From positions 800,001 through 864,000 of the forward strand of contig NZ_CP012332.1 of NCBI RefSeq assembly GCF_001263175.1: a stretch of 64,000 nt of DNA. The letters run 5' to 3'. The translations under genes were made by a program, and so were the position numbers. Of the stretch, positions 29,061-42,333 are shown piece by piece. Source of the stretch: Vulgatibacter incomptus (GTDB lineage: Bacteria > Myxococcota > Myxococcia > Myxococcales > Vulgatibacteraceae). Within the stretch, counting starts at the first letter, position 1. The number at the start of each line of letters is the position of its first letter. The notes beneath the pieces are model-generated. The model was not told where the DNA came from, ran no database searches, and saw only the letters and a program-made list of their open reading frames with translations.

Positions 29061-31001
29061 GTGGACTCCGGCGTCAGACGATTCACCACCCAGCTCAACG
29101 ATTGGCTCCTCGGCCGGAACCGCAGGATCTTCTCCGCGCTCCTCGCCGACGACGCGCCGGTGGATCTGCGCCTGGTGGGGCGGACCCTCGCCCACGCCGC
29201 GCTGGTGGGCCTGGCCGCCGGAGCGGCAGGCGCCGCCTTCCTCTGGGCGCTCGAGCAGGCGCAGCGCCTCTTCCTCGAGGGCTGGGCGGGCTACGTCCCC
29301 CTGCTCGCCCACGGCGAGGCCCACGACGCCGCTCCCTCGTGGAGCCGCTTCCGGCCCTGGGTGCTGCTCTTCCTGCCCGCCCTCGGCGGCCTGGTCGCCG
29401 GCTGGCTCTCCCGCTTCGCCCCGGAGATCCTCGGCGGCGGGGGTGACGCCGCCATCGACGCCTTCCACCACGGCGGCGGCCGGATCCGGCGGAGGGTCCT
29501 CTGGCTCAAGCCCCTCGCGACGCTCTTCACTCTGGGCACCGGAGGCTCCGGAGGCCGCGAAGGCCCCACCATGCAGCTCGGGGGCGCGTTCGGCAGCCTC
29601 GTGGCCGACGTGCTCAAGGTCAGCGTCCGCGAGCGGCGCATCCTCTTCCTGGCCGGCATTGCCGCCGGGATCTCCGCGGTCTTCCGCACGCCGCTGGGCG
29701 CCGCCCTCATCGCCGTCGAGCTCCTCTACCGCGACGGCTTCGAGTCGGACGCCCTGGTGCCCTCCGTGCTCGCGAGCGTCGTGGCCTACTCGGTGGTCAC
29801 CTCGATCTTCGGCGAGGCCACGCTCTTCCACCACGCGCGCTCCTTCCCCTTCATCCCGCGCCACCTCGTCCTCTACGGTCTCCTTGCGCTCTCCTGCTCG
29901 CTGCTGGCGGTGCTCTTCCTCTCTGCGCTGCGTGTAGCGAGGCGGACGGTGGCGCGCCTGCCGCTGCCGCGCTGGCTCCACCCGGCCGTGGGCGGCCTCG
30001 CCCTGGGCGCGCTCATCACGCCGGTGATCGTGCTCTCCGGCCGGTACGTGCCCGCGCAGGGGCAGGGCTTCGGCATCCTGGGCGGCGGCTACGGCGCCGT
30101 GCAGGTGGCGATCTCCGGGGCCTCGTGGCTCACCGAGGGATGGACGGCCGTCCTCCTCCTCGCCGTGATGACCCTCGGCAAGCTCGTCGCCACCTCGCTG
30201 ACGATCGGCTCCGGCGGCAGCGCCGGCGACTTCGCTCCCTCCCTCGCCATCGGCGGCCTCTTCGGCGGCGCCTTCGGAAGGGCGGCCCAGCTCCTCCTCG
30301 GCGATCCCTCCATCGACCCCGGCGCCTTCGCGCTGGTGGGCATGGGCGCGTTCTACGGCGGGATCGCCCACGTGCCCCTGAGCGCGATGGTCCTCGTCTG
30401 CGAGCTCGCGGGGAACTACGACCTCCTCGTTCCCCTCATGCTCACCCAGGGCATCGCCTTCGTCGCGCTCCGCAGGCACGCGCTCTACGGCTCCCAGCCC
30501 GCCACCGAGCGTGACTCTCCCGTGCACCGGGAGAACGCGCTCCTCTCCGCCCTCGAGTCGATCCAGGTGCGCGAGGCCATGACCTTCGGGCTCAACCACG
30601 TCTTCGCGCCGAGCACGCCGGCGAGCGAGATCCTCCGGATCCACGGCGAGGCCGACTCGCAGAACGTCTTCCCCGTCCAGGGATCGGACGGTGCGCTCGT
30701 GGGGATGATCAACACCGACGCGGTGCGGGTGCTCGCCGGCGAGCCGGGCTCCTTCGGCTGGGCGGTCGCCGCGGACGTGATGGGGCCCTTCGTCTCCGTC
30801 CGCCCGGACGACGACCTGCGCACCGCCGCCGAGCGGCTCGTGGCCAACGGGCTGCGGGAGCTGCCGGTGGTGGACGACGCCGGCCGGATCGTCGGCTACC
30901 TCGACGAGGCGCGCATCTCCGAGACCTCCCTCGGCCTCCGCGCGCCGAAGCAGGCCGCGCCGGGTGTGGCCCCAATGGCCCCGCTCCCCAAGTCCCATTG
31001 A
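29061..31001 (+). CDS. CLC-family chloride channel or H+/Cl- antiporter with two CBS domains
   Basis: A 646-aa integral membrane protein. The CLC part (~30-470) has many membrane helices and the gating signature GTGGSGGREGPTMQLGG (~155-171, with the gating Glu), and the helix-N tyrosine region GMGAFYGGIAHVPLSAMVLV. The canonical GSGIP loop is replaced by EILGGGGDAAID, as in other CBS-containing bacterial CLC proteins. Two CBS domains (~505-560 and ~565-625) end the protein and may bind adenine nucleotides. The start is GTG 29061; the region upstream has no better ATG. It lies 119 bases after cdd and seven to 31 bases before ribF. Confidence 0.92.
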   Translation: MDSGVRRFTTQLNDWLLGRNRRIFSALLADDAPVDLRLVGRTLAHAALVGLAAGAAGAAFLWALEQAQRLFLEGWAGYVPLLAHGEAHDAAPSWSRFRPWVLLFLPALGGLVAGWLSRFAPEILGGGGDAAIDAFHHGGGRIRRRVLWLKPLATLFTLGTGGSGGREGPTMQLGGAFGSLVADVLKVSVRERRILFLAGIAAGISAVFRTPLGAALIAVELLYRDGFESDALVPSVLASVVAYSVVTSIFGEATLFHHARSFPFIPRHLVLYGLLALSCSLLAVLFLSALRVARRTVARLPLPRWLHPAVGGLALGALITPVIVLSGRYVPAQGQGFGILGGGYGAVQVAISGASWLTEGWTAVLLLAVMTLGKLVATSLTIGSGGSAGDFAPSLAIGGLFGGAFGRAAQLLLGDPSIDPGAFALVGMGAFYGGIAHVPLSAMVLVCELAGNYDLLVPLMLTQGIAFVALRRHALYGSQPATERDSPVHRENALLSALESIQVREAMTFGLNHVFAPSTPASEILRIHGEADSQNVFPVQGSDGALVGMINTDAVRVLAGEPGSFGWAVAADVMGPFVSVRPDDDLRTAAERLVANGLRELPVVDDAGRIVGYLDEARISETSLGLRAPKQAAPGVAPMAPLPKSH

Positions 31002-31008
31002 CGCCGCC

Positions 31009-32004
31009 ATGGCGCCGGCGTACCCCGTTCGCATGGACGTCTTCCACTCGGTCGCCCAGGCCCGTGACCAGCTCTACGGCTGCGCCGTCGCCATCGGCAA
31101 CTTCGACGGGGTCCACCCCGGCCACCACCGCCTGCTCGAGCTCGCCAGAGAGCTGTCGCGCCCCAGGGGCACCAAGGCGGTGCTCCTCACCTTCGAGCCG
31201 CACCCCGCGAAGATCCTCTCGCCCGACTTCGCGCCGCCCCTCATCGCCACCCTGCCGCGCAAGCTCCAGCTCCTCGAGGCCGAAGGGCTCGACGCCGTGG
31301 TGCTCCAGCGCTTCGACCGCGCCTACGCCGGCACCTCGCCCGACGACTTCGTCATGCGCGACCTCCTCGACGGGATGGGCGCGAGGGACATCGTCGTCGG
31401 CTACGACTTCACCTTCGGCAAGGGCCGCGCCGGCACGCCCGACGTCCTCGCCAGGCTCGCGGGCACCTCCGCCAAGGTCCACACCGTCCCCGCCGTGACC
31501 CGCGAAGGCCTCGCGGTGAGCAGCAGCAAGATCCGCGAGCTCGTCCTCGAGGGCCGCGTCGGCCCGGCGGCCGACCTCCTCGGCAGGCCCTTCGTCCTCG
31601 ACGGCGAGGTGGTACCGGGGCGGGGGAGGGGCACGAAGATCGGCGTCCCCACCGCCAACGTGGCTCCCGACACCGAGCTCCTCCCCGCAGCCGGCGTCTA
31701 CGCGGTCCGCGTCGCGGTCGAGGGCATGGAGGGCACCGTCGGCGGCGCCGCCAACATCGGCCGCAAGCCCACCTTCGGCGACGAGGAGCTCACCGTCGAG
31801 GTCCACCTCTTCGACGTCGACGCCAACCTCTACGGCAAGCGGATGGCGGTGGCCTTCCTGCAGCGCCTCCGGGCGGAGCAGCGCTTCGCCTCGGTGGAGG
31901 AGCTCGTCGCGCGGATCCACCTCGACATCGACGAGGCGAGGGCGATCGCCGGACGCCAGGCGGACCTGCCCCTCGTCACCGTCCAGCGGGCGTTCGCAAA
32001 TTGA
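31009..32004 (+). CDS. ribF: Bifunctional riboflavin kinase/FAD synthetase
   Basis: Converts riboflavin to FMN and then FAD. It is about 331 aa. The FAD synthetase half (~10-185) has AIGNFDGVHPGHHRLLE (HxGH nucleotidyl-transfer motif) and SSSKIRELVLEG (SSTxIR-like); the kinase half (~190-320) has PGRGRGTKIGVPTANV and the catalytic region NIGRKPTFGDEELTVEVHLFD. Neither candidate start, ATG 31009 nor ATG 31033 (MDVFHSVAQ), has a good ribosome site; 31033 fits the family N-terminus equally well. The pilB promoter overlaps the stop codon. Confidence 0.93.
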   Translation: MAPAYPVRMDVFHSVAQARDQLYGCAVAIGNFDGVHPGHHRLLELARELSRPRGTKAVLLTFEPHPAKILSPDFAPPLIATLPRKLQLLEAEGLDAVVLQRFDRAYAGTSPDDFVMRDLLDGMGARDIVVGYDFTFGKGRAGTPDVLARLAGTSAKVHTVPAVTREGLAVSSSKIRELVLEGRVGPAADLLGRPFVLDGEVVPGRGRGTKIGVPTANVAPDTELLPAAGVYAVRVAVEGMEGTVGGAANIGRKPTFGDEELTVEVHLFDVDANLYGKRMAVAFLQRLRAEQRFASVEELVARIHLDIDEARAIAGRQADLPLVTVQRAFAN

Positions 32005-32029
32005 CGGGTATCGGGACCAAACGTACACT
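32001..32029 (+). promoter_or_regulatory. Sigma-70-type promoter for pilB
   Basis: TTGACG (32001-32006), a 17-base spacer and TACACT (32024-32029) lie 39 bases before the pilB start. The -35 box contains the ribF stop codon (TGA at 32002-32004), so the promoter starts inside ribF. Confidence 0.6.
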
Positions 32030-32068
32030 CGCCGCCCCTCAATCACGGGCGGGAAGGGGTTCTTGAAC

Positions 32069-33772
<1,704 letters not shown>

Positions 33773-33792
33773 TTTCTTCGAGGAGAATCCAC

Positions 33793-34881
33793 GTGGCCAA
33801 CCTGCATCAGCTCCTCAAGCAGATGGTGGAGAAGGGGGCGTCCGACCTCCACATCACCGCCTCGTCGCCGCCGCAGCTCCGCATCGACGGCAAGCTCATG
33901 CCGCTCAAGCAGGCGCCGCTCACGCCCGTGGAGACCAAGCAGATCTGCTACTCGGTCCTCACCGAGGCGCAGAAGCACAAGTTCGAGGAAGAGAACGAGC
34001 TCGACGCCTCCTTCGGCGTGAAGGGCCTCTCGCGCTTCCGCGCCAACGTCTTCCTGCAGCGCGGCGCCGTCGCCGGCGCGTTCCGAACCATCCCCTTCAA
34101 GGTGATGAGCTTCGCCGACCTGGGCCTGCCGCCCATCGTCTCCACGCTGGCCGAGAAGCCGCGCGGCCTCGTCCTCGTCACCGGCCCCACCGGCTCCGGC
34201 AAGTCCACCACGCTCGCGTCGATCATCGACAAGATCAACACCGAGCGGAACGCGCACATCATCACCATCGAAGATCCGATCGAGTATCTGCACCCCCACA
34301 AGAACTCGGTCGTGAATCAGCGAGAGGTCGGCGCCGACACCGACAGCTTCAAGAAGGCGCTCAAGTACATCCTCCGCCAGGATCCCGACGTCGTCCTCGT
34401 CGGCGAGATGCGCGACCGGGAGACGGTGGAGGCCGCCCTCACCATCGCCGAGACCGGTCACCTCTGCTTCGCCACCCTCCACACCAACTCGGCGATCCAG
34501 ACCATCAACCGCATCCTCGACATCTTCCCCGCCAACCAGCAGAGCCAGGTCCGGGCCCAGCTCTCCTTCGTGCTCGAGGGAGTCGTCACCCAGAACCTGC
34601 TCCCCAAGGCCGTCGGGAACGGCCGGGTCCTCGCCGCGGAGGTGATGGTCCCCAACCCCGCCATCCGGAACCTCATCCGCGAGGACAAGCTCCACCAGGT
34701 CTACTCGCAGATGCAGGTCGGCCAGGCCAAGTTCGGCATGCAGACCTTCAACCAGAGCCTCTTCGGCCTGCTGCAGAAGCGGCTGATCACCGTCGACGAG
34801 GCCATGAGCCGCTCCTCCGAGCCCGACGAGCTCCGCAACATGCTCACCGGCAGCGCTCCGGCGCGCCCGATGGCGCGATAA
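33793..34881 (+). CDS. pilT: Type IV pilus retraction ATPase PilT
   Basis: The hexameric ATPase that drives pilus retraction and so twitching (S-type) motility. It is 362 aa from GTG 33793, which has AGGAG seven bases upstream. Motifs: Walker A GPTGSGKSTTLASI (~131), Asp box TIEDPIEYLH, Walker B DPDVVLVGEMRDRETVEAAL, and the PilT-specific NPAIRNLIREDKLHQ near the C-terminus. The longer open frame from 33442 overlaps pilB in another reading frame and is rejected. It lies 20 bases after pilB. Confidence 0.97.
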   Translation: MANLHQLLKQMVEKGASDLHITASSPPQLRIDGKLMPLKQAPLTPVETKQICYSVLTEAQKHKFEEENELDASFGVKGLSRFRANVFLQRGAVAGAFRTIPFKVMSFADLGLPPIVSTLAEKPRGLVLVTGPTGSGKSTTLASIIDKINTERNAHIITIEDPIEYLHPHKNSVVNQREVGADTDSFKKALKYILRQDPDVVLVGEMRDRETVEAALTIAETGHLCFATLHTNSAIQTINRILDIFPANQQSQVRAQLSFVLEGVVTQNLLPKAVGNGRVLAAEVMVPNPAIRNLIREDKLHQVYSQMQVGQAKFGMQTFNQSLFGLLQKRLITVDEAMSRSSEPDELRNMLTGSAPARPMAR

Positions 34882-34935
34882 ACTTTGCAGCTCCGGCGGC
34901 TTTGATAGAGTCCGCGCATCTTTGGAGGTGAACCC

Positions 34936-36198
34936 ATGGCCGGCCCCGCAGCGGCGCGCCAGCCCGCAAAGCCTGCCAGGCAGGCTCCCAAGCTCCCCGC
35001 CTTCACCTGGGTCGCCAAGACGCGATCCGGGGAGGAGAAGTCCGGCGAGATGGAGGCCGCCGACCTCGAGTCGGTGCAGATGCGGCTCCGCCAGATGGGC
35101 CTCCAGCCCGTCAAGGTGAAAAAGAAGCCCGTCGAGATCAACATCAAGATCCCGGGCCTCGGCGGCGTCTCACGCAAAGAGCTCGTCATCTTCACCCGGC
35201 AGTTCTCGACGATGATCGACGCCGGCCTGCCGCTCGTGCAGGGCCTCGACATCCTCGCGTCCCAGAACCCCAACCCGGAGTTCAAGAGGGTCCTGCGCGA
35301 GGTGAAGGAGAAGGTAGAGACCGGCTCCACCTTCGCCGACGCCCTCGGCGACCACCCCAAGGTCTTCGACGCCCTCTACGTGCAGCTCGTCGCCGCCGGC
35401 GAGCTGGGCGGCATCCTCGACACCATTCTCCAGCGTCTAGGCGTCTACATCGAGAAGGCCGAGAAGCTGAAGAGCAAGGTCAAGGGCGCGATGGTCTACC
35501 CCTCGGTGGTGCTCGTCGTGGCCATCGGGTGTGTGGCCGTGCTGCTGCTCTTCGTCACGCCTACGTTCGAGAAGATGTTCAAGGACTTCGGCGGCACCAT
35601 GCCGGGGCCCACCCAGCTGGTCATCGACCTCTCGAACTGGCTGCAGGACGCGATCCTCTACATCGTCGTCGGCCTGATCGCGGCAGTGGTCGCCTTCCTC
35701 AAGGCCATCAAGACGCCGAAGGGCCGGGAGGCCTTCGACCGCACCATGCTCAAGATGCCGATTATCGGCGAGCTCCTCCGCAAGGTCGCGGTGGCGCGCT
35801 TCACGCGCACCCTGGGCACCATGCTCTCGTCCGGCGTCGCCATCCTCGACGCCCTCGACGTCACGGCCAAGACCGCCGGCAACGTCGTCGTCGAGAAGGC
35901 CATCACCCACACGCGGACCAAGATCGCCGAGGGCAAGACCATCGTGGAGCCGCTGGCCGAGACTGGCGTCTTCCCGGCGATGGTGGTCCAGATGATCGGC
36001 GTCGGTGAGGCCACGGGCGCGATGGACGCCATGCTCGGCAAGATCGCCGATTTCTACGACGACGAGGTCGATTCGGCCGTGGCAGCCCTCACGTCGATGA
36101 TCGAGCCGGTGATGATGGTCGTGCTCGGCGGCATCGTCGGCTTCTTCCTCATCGCCATGTACATGCCGATCTTCACCATGGCCGAGAACATCCACTAG
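34936..36198 (+). CDS. pilC: Type IV pilus inner-membrane platform protein PilC
   Basis: The polytopic platform protein on which PilB and PilT act. It is 420 aa with two T2SSF domains: ELVIFTRQFSTMIDAGLPLVQ (~76-96) and VARFTRTLGTMLSSGVAILD (~284-303). Membrane helices lie near ~195-220 (VVLVVAIGCVAVLLLFVTP), ~240-260 and at the end (MMVVLGGIVGFFLIAMYMP). The N-terminus has an Ala/Pro/Lys-rich extension. GGAGG precedes ATG 34936, and a TAGAGT about 30 bases upstream could be a -10 element for an internal promoter. Confidence 0.97.
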   Translation: MAGPAAARQPAKPARQAPKLPAFTWVAKTRSGEEKSGEMEAADLESVQMRLRQMGLQPVKVKKKPVEINIKIPGLGGVSRKELVIFTRQFSTMIDAGLPLVQGLDILASQNPNPEFKRVLREVKEKVETGSTFADALGDHPKVFDALYVQLVAAGELGGILDTILQRLGVYIEKAEKLKSKVKGAMVYPSVVLVVAIGCVAVLLLFVTPTFEKMFKDFGGTMPGPTQLVIDLSNWLQDAILYIVVGLIAAVVAFLKAIKTPKGREAFDRTMLKMPIIGELLRKVAVARFTRTLGTMLSSGVAILDALDVTAKTAGNVVVEKAITHTRTKIAEGKTIVEPLAETGVFPAMVVQMIGVGEATGAMDAMLGKIADFYDDEVDSAVAALTSMIEPVMMVVLGGIVGFFLIAMYMPIFTMAENIH

Positions 36199-36307
36199 GT
36201 CGGATGCGACGCCACCCAGCCCTGCCGGAGAACGTGCCTGAAGCCCGAGGGTGCCCTCAGCGCCGGGATCCGGCACCGGTGCGTCGCCCGCTCGGTAGGG
36301 AAGGGAG

Positions 36308-37975
36308 ATGAGGCCGGTGTCGGCGTCGCCCGAAGGTGCCACCCTCCGCGGCGGCGACGAGGAGCTGCGCAAGAGGCTCCTCTGGATCACCGCGATCCGC
36401 ATCGCCGCGGTGACGGTGCTGGTGGGCACCACCGCCACCCTGGTCTTCAAGGGCAACGAGCCGCTCGGTGGAACACCGGCGGTCTCCCTCTCCGTCCTCG
36501 CGGCGGCGACCAACCTGCTGCAGATTGTCGTCGCGATCCTGCTGCGCCGGGGCCGCGCCCTGCGCTTCCTCGCGGCGCTCCAGGTGGTGGGAGACGTCGC
36601 CTTCGCGGCGGCCCTCGTCTATCTCACTGGCGGCTCCGACTCGCTCTTCACCTTCCTCTTCCTCATCGCCATCGTGACCGGCGGCATCCTCCTCTCGCGC
36701 CCCGGCGCGTGGGGAGCGGCGGCGCTCTCCTTCGCCGCCGACGTCGCCGTCGTGGTCGGCCTGCAGCGCGGCTTCATTCCTCCCATTGACAAGGCCCTCC
36801 AGCCTTCGCGCCTCGCGTGGGATGCGCTCGCCCAGACCCTCTTCACCCATGGCAGCGCCTTCGCCCTGACCGCGATGCTGGCCGCCTACGCTGCCGCCCA
36901 GATCAGCACCGCCGGGCGTCGGGCCGCCGTCGCCGAGTCGAGCCTCCAACGCCTCCACGCCCTCCACGACGCCATCGTGCGCTCCATCAGCAGCGGGATC
37001 GCCACGGCCGACGATCGAGGGCGCATCACCTATCTCAACCGTGCCGGGGAGGAGATCCTCGGCCAGAGCGCTGCTGCGCTCCTCGGAATGGAGATGACGC
37101 GGGTCTTCCCCACCTTGACCGGGGCCGTCGAGGGGGAGGGCGGAAAGGCGGCGCGCCTCGAGAGCGTCTGGACTACGAGCACGGGAGACATGCGCCAGCT
37201 CGGCTTCACCGTCACGCCCCTCGTGGACGACGGCGGAAGGCGCATCGGCTCCACCGCTGTGTTTCAGGATCTCAGTCCGTACCGCGAGCTACAGCGGAGG
37301 GCCGCGCGCTCCGAGCGCCTTGCCGCGGTGGGGCAGCTCGCCGCCGGCCTCGCCCATGAGCTGCGAAATCCGCTGGCCTCCATGTCCGGCTCCGTCGAGC
37401 TCCTCGCCGCTCAGCTCGAAGATCCCGCGGCGCAGCGCCTCTTCGGCATCGTGCTCCGCGAGTCCGACCGCCTGAACCGCCTCGTCACCGACTTCCTCGG
37501 TTTCGCCGGCACCGCGCCCACCAATCTTGGGGCCGTGGAGCTGGCGTCTGTCGCCGGCGAGGTCCTCACGCTCGTCGGCGCCGATCCTGCTGCCGCGGGC
37601 TTCGCCAGGACGGCCGAGCTCGAGCCCGCCAGCGCGCTCGCCGACGAGGGCCAGGTCCGCCAGGTGGTCTGGAACCTCGTGCGTAACGCCGTCGAGGCCT
37701 CGAGCTCGGACGGCGAGATCCGCGTCACCACCGGTACGCGGAAGGGCCAGGCCTTCGTCCGGGTCGAGGATCGTGGCGCCGGGATCCATCCTGAGCTCCT
37801 CGAACGGATCTTCGACCCGTTCTTCACCACCAAGGATCGCGGCACGGGCCTCGGGCTGGCGACCGTCCACCGCATCGTAGACGGTCTCGGGGGCCACCTC
37901 GAGGTCGACAGTGTGGTAGGGGAGGGTACCCGTTTCACTGTCGTGCTCCCCGCGTTCCCCCAGCAGGTCGGATAG
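36308..37975 (+). CDS. pilS: Sensor histidine kinase PilS
   Basis: The membrane sensor of the PilS-PilR pair, which in Pseudomonas and Myxococcus controls pilA in response to pilin level. It is 555 aa: about six membrane helices (~20-190), a PAS domain (~220-320, SSGIATADDRGRITYLN), HisKA with the phosphorylated His in AAGLAHELRNPLASM (H350) and HATPase with NLVRNAVEASSS, DRGAGIHPELLERIFDPFFTTK and GTGLGLATVHRIV. GTG 36317 is an alternative start. It is two bases upstream of pilR. Confidence 0.93.
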   Translation: MRPVSASPEGATLRGGDEELRKRLLWITAIRIAAVTVLVGTTATLVFKGNEPLGGTPAVSLSVLAAATNLLQIVVAILLRRGRALRFLAALQVVGDVAFAAALVYLTGGSDSLFTFLFLIAIVTGGILLSRPGAWGAAALSFAADVAVVVGLQRGFIPPIDKALQPSRLAWDALAQTLFTHGSAFALTAMLAAYAAAQISTAGRRAAVAESSLQRLHALHDAIVRSISSGIATADDRGRITYLNRAGEEILGQSAAALLGMEMTRVFPTLTGAVEGEGGKAARLESVWTTSTGDMRQLGFTVTPLVDDGGRRIGSTAVFQDLSPYRELQRRAARSERLAAVGQLAAGLAHELRNPLASMSGSVELLAAQLEDPAAQRLFGIVLRESDRLNRLVTDFLGFAGTAPTNLGAVELASVAGEVLTLVGADPAAAGFARTAELEPASALADEGQVRQVVWNLVRNAVEASSSDGEIRVTTGTRKGQAFVRVEDRGAGIHPELLERIFDPFFTTKDRGTGLGLATVHRIVDGLGGHLEVDSVVGEGTRFTVVLPAFPQQVG

Positions 37976-37977
37976 CC

Positions 37978-39368
<1,391 letters not shown>

Positions 39369-39372
<4 letters not shown>

Positions 39373-41786
39373 AAGGCCTCGCGCCAGGAAATGAGCCTGG
39401 CCGGGATGCCCTCCTTCGGCGGGGTCGAATTGGGCGTCGGTGTGTGCCCCTGGCTGTCGACGACCGCCGTCCCTTGAATTCCGGTAACCGGATTCGTGAC
39501 GTAGACGTTTCCATCGGCGCTCACCGGGGCGGAGGGAGGCTGGATGCGATTTTCGTACAGCTTGATGCCGGGATCCTTCTTGTTGGTGCCAAACCCCGAA
39601 CAAGCTGTGCACCGCGGCTGACCATTGTCCTTGAGGGTGAGGTCCATGCACATCAGGTATCCGATCCCGGTGCTCTTGTCCTCCTTGTCGTCGCAGATCT
39701 TGTTGTGATGCGGCGCGGTCCAGACCGTGTAAAGGAGCCACTCGTCGCCGTTTGCCTGCCGGGAGAAGAGCGGCGTGCCGAGAAGGCGAGCCTTGCGATC
39801 GCCGTCGTTAAAGTTGTTCTTGAACATTGCGGCGAGATCGCAGGTGGCGGCGGTTCCCGGGCAGCCTGCGACCTTTTTTTCCTTGAATTTTTGCGCGGTC
39901 ACCGACCAGTCGTTTCCGTTGTTCGTCTGCTGGTCGGGATCGTGGCCTGAGTCGATCCCTGCGCCGGTCACCAGCACGACGTCGTGTGTGTCCGAGCCGG
40001 GTGCCGACTTGTAGTAGAAGGCCGTCGGGTGGCCCGTCAGCGGCGCCTTCTTGCGATCTGCGCTGAACATTCTGCACGAAGAGAAATCCTCTGCCTTGCT
40101 GGCGATTCGAACGCGATATTGGCCGCCGTATGCCGCCATGTATCCCGCATCCACCAAGCCATCGGAATCGAAGTCGAGGACGGTTCCGTCCGCAACAAAG
40201 GCGCCCGAGGATGTGTGCGGCAGGGACTTGAGGACCTGACCGTTGGCGACATCCAGGGCGAAAATGGTTCCACTGGTATCGTCGACGGCTCCTCTTCCGT
40301 GCCTCGGAAAACAACCGTCAAAGGCCAAGTTCAGATTTCGATAGGCGAGCTTGAAGCCGGCGTTCGCGTTTCCGCAGTCGGCGGAGTCCAGCAGGCCGGA
40401 GTTGTAGCCGCTGCCGAAGAGGGCAATCCAGCGCGGCTGGACCGAACCATTGTCTTCCTCGAGCGGAACGAGAGAGACCGAAGGGAGGGACCAGGAACGA
40501 CCGATCCCGGCCGTGCCCGCGCTTCCAAAGTGGGTGAACTCCCATAGGGGCTTCACCGGCTCGGGGGCCAGCGGATCGGTCACGTCGAGGGCCAGGTACC
40601 AGGATCCACCCCAGCCCTGGCCGCATAGCAGGACGGTCCTCCAGCCGCAGTACTTGTCGTCCCCACCGTCCGGATTGCAGCTGGTCTCATAGCTCCGGTC
40701 CACCTGGACGTCGGTGAACCGGCAGGAGAGATCCTGGGAAAAGAAGCGCTGCTTGTTGCCATCGGACGCGATCAGGGCCTTGGCCAGCATGTTCACGGGG
40801 AGATAGGCCCACGACTCCTCGCCCGCCTTCCACCTCTCGGGCTCGCGCTTCTCGATCGCCTCCAGGTCCGGCGACGCATGAAACGCGTGGATCATGCCGT
40901 CGTTGGCCCCCACGTAGATCATGTACGGACGTTTCGCCAGCTTCTGGCGGAACTGGGGATAGAAGCGATCCTTGTACTGAAGTCCGGGCGGTTCCACGAT
41001 GGCGGCCGAGGAGTGGTAAATGTCTCCCAACCTCCAGTTCCTGCGGCCTGGGCCGTCGAGCCAAGCGACCAGGTTCGCGAACTGGGTTGAACTCGGGTTC
41101 CGGAGCGTCGACGCGGCGCCGGTGGAGTCGGTGCCCGTCGGACAATATGCCGCGGTGCGCACGGTTTCGGGAAGCCTGTCGCAGGTCCACTTCTTTGTGG
41201 TCGCATTGTAATTGGGCAGGGCGTTCGCGATGGGCCCTAGTCCGGCGTAGGCCTGCCAGGCCGCGGCGAGGTTCGTGGGGCCATCGGTCGTGCCAACCAG
41301 CCGACGGGTTCCCTCGATCGGAAGCGTGTAGCCGCCATTGGAGGTCGTGACCGGCGTGCCTGGATTGCCGGTGTAAATCCTCCGAGCGCTGGTCCGATCC
41401 TTCAGCACCTTCCCGGCGTCGAACAGGCAGGCGCTATTTGCGGCACCGCAGGTCGAGAAGAGATTGGCGGCGTTCGTGTTCGTGAATTCCCAGTCATTTC
41501 CGTAGGGCGTGTACTCCTTGTACAGCCGAACGCCGTAGAGATGCCCCTGGTACTCGGTCGAACTCACGTAGTTGAAGCCCGTGTAGACCAGGAAGTTGCT
41601 TCCGACCCTGGAAATCTCCGACTTTTGGAGCGGCACGCTGCCAATCACGGGATCCGCTGCGGAATACAGGAGGGTCCGGTCGACGCTGCCGCAGTCTCGA
41701 AAGGCGTCGTAGAGGTAGTCGGCCTTTGATTCGAGCGGGCAGAACGCGACGACGACCGCGACGAGGACGGTCCAAATGCGGTTCAC
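39369..41786 (-). CDS. pilY1: PilY1-like pilus tip/biogenesis protein, short form
   Basis: An exported 805-aa protein with a signal peptide (VNRIWTVLVAVVVAFCPLESKADYLYD). Its C-terminal two-thirds is the PilY1 beta-propeller: AKRPYMIYVGANDGMIHAFHA, WAYLPVNMLAKAL, GWGGSWYLALDVTDPLAPEP, WIALFGSGYN, and a calcium-loop DFDSDGLVDAGY (DxDxDGxxD). It lacks the ~N-terminal von Willebrand A domain found in Pseudomonas PilY1. It has many Cys (15 or more), suggesting disulfides. GTG 41786 has GGAGG six bases upstream and overlaps the preceding stop by GTGA; the ATG at 41852 lies in the upstream gene. Confidence 0.88.
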
Positions 41787-42331
41787 GGGTTGCCTCCGGG
41801 GAAGATCAGACTGATGTCGGTACGTGCGGAGAGGTTGGAGCTGGTGCCCCACGCTCCCAGGGACTTCTGTCCCTGGCCGACTGTGCCCAGGCCGGTGCCG
41901 TCGCTGGCGGTGACGATCGCTTCGACCCGCGATCGACCGACTACACGCCCATTTGCCAGCACCTCGCCCTCAGAGACCAGGAGGACGCTGTCGGCGACCG
42001 GGAGAACGTCCGCCGTGGAGCGGACGCGATATCGGGCCTGGAGCGGCTTTCCGTCCTCCCCCATCGTCTCGCTCGGCGTGTTGCGTAGGTAGACGTAGTT
42101 GGACTCGCTGCCAACGTAATACCTGTCCGCCTGCACCTGCGTCGGCGCGTTCCCAAAGAAGTGGCTGAGGCCCGCCTCCGCCGCCGCGAGCGCCTGGCGC
42201 TGGATCGTGCGTGAGGTCGCGACCGACACCTGCCCGGTGCTCAAGGTGAGGCTCATCGTCCCGACGATCGCCAGGACCACGAGCACCAGGAGGACGGTGA
42301 GGAGGCTGAAGCCGCGGGGACTTCTGCGCAT
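41783..42331 (-). CDS. pilX: PilX-type minor pilin
   Basis: A 182-aa protein with a prepilin-like N-terminus: MRRSPRGFSLLTVLLVLVVL, where the usual Glu5 is replaced by Thr, as is common in PilX. The PilX_N region includes AAAEAGLSHFF, a hallmark of the family (hydrophobic helix then 'AEAG'). It is two bases after pilW and coupled to the PilY1-like gene. Expected to be cut by PilD and to act at the pilus tip complex. Confidence 0.85.
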   Translation of the reverse strand: MRRSPRGFSLLTVLLVLVVLAIVGTMSLTLSTGQVSVATSRTIQRQALAAAEAGLSHFFGNAPTQVQADRYYVGSESNYVYLRNTPSETMGEDGKPLQARYRVRSTADVLPVADSVLLVSEGEVLANGRVVGRSRVEAIVTASDGTGLGTVGQGQKSLGAWGTSSNLSARTDISLIFPGGNP

Positions 42332-42333
42332 GG

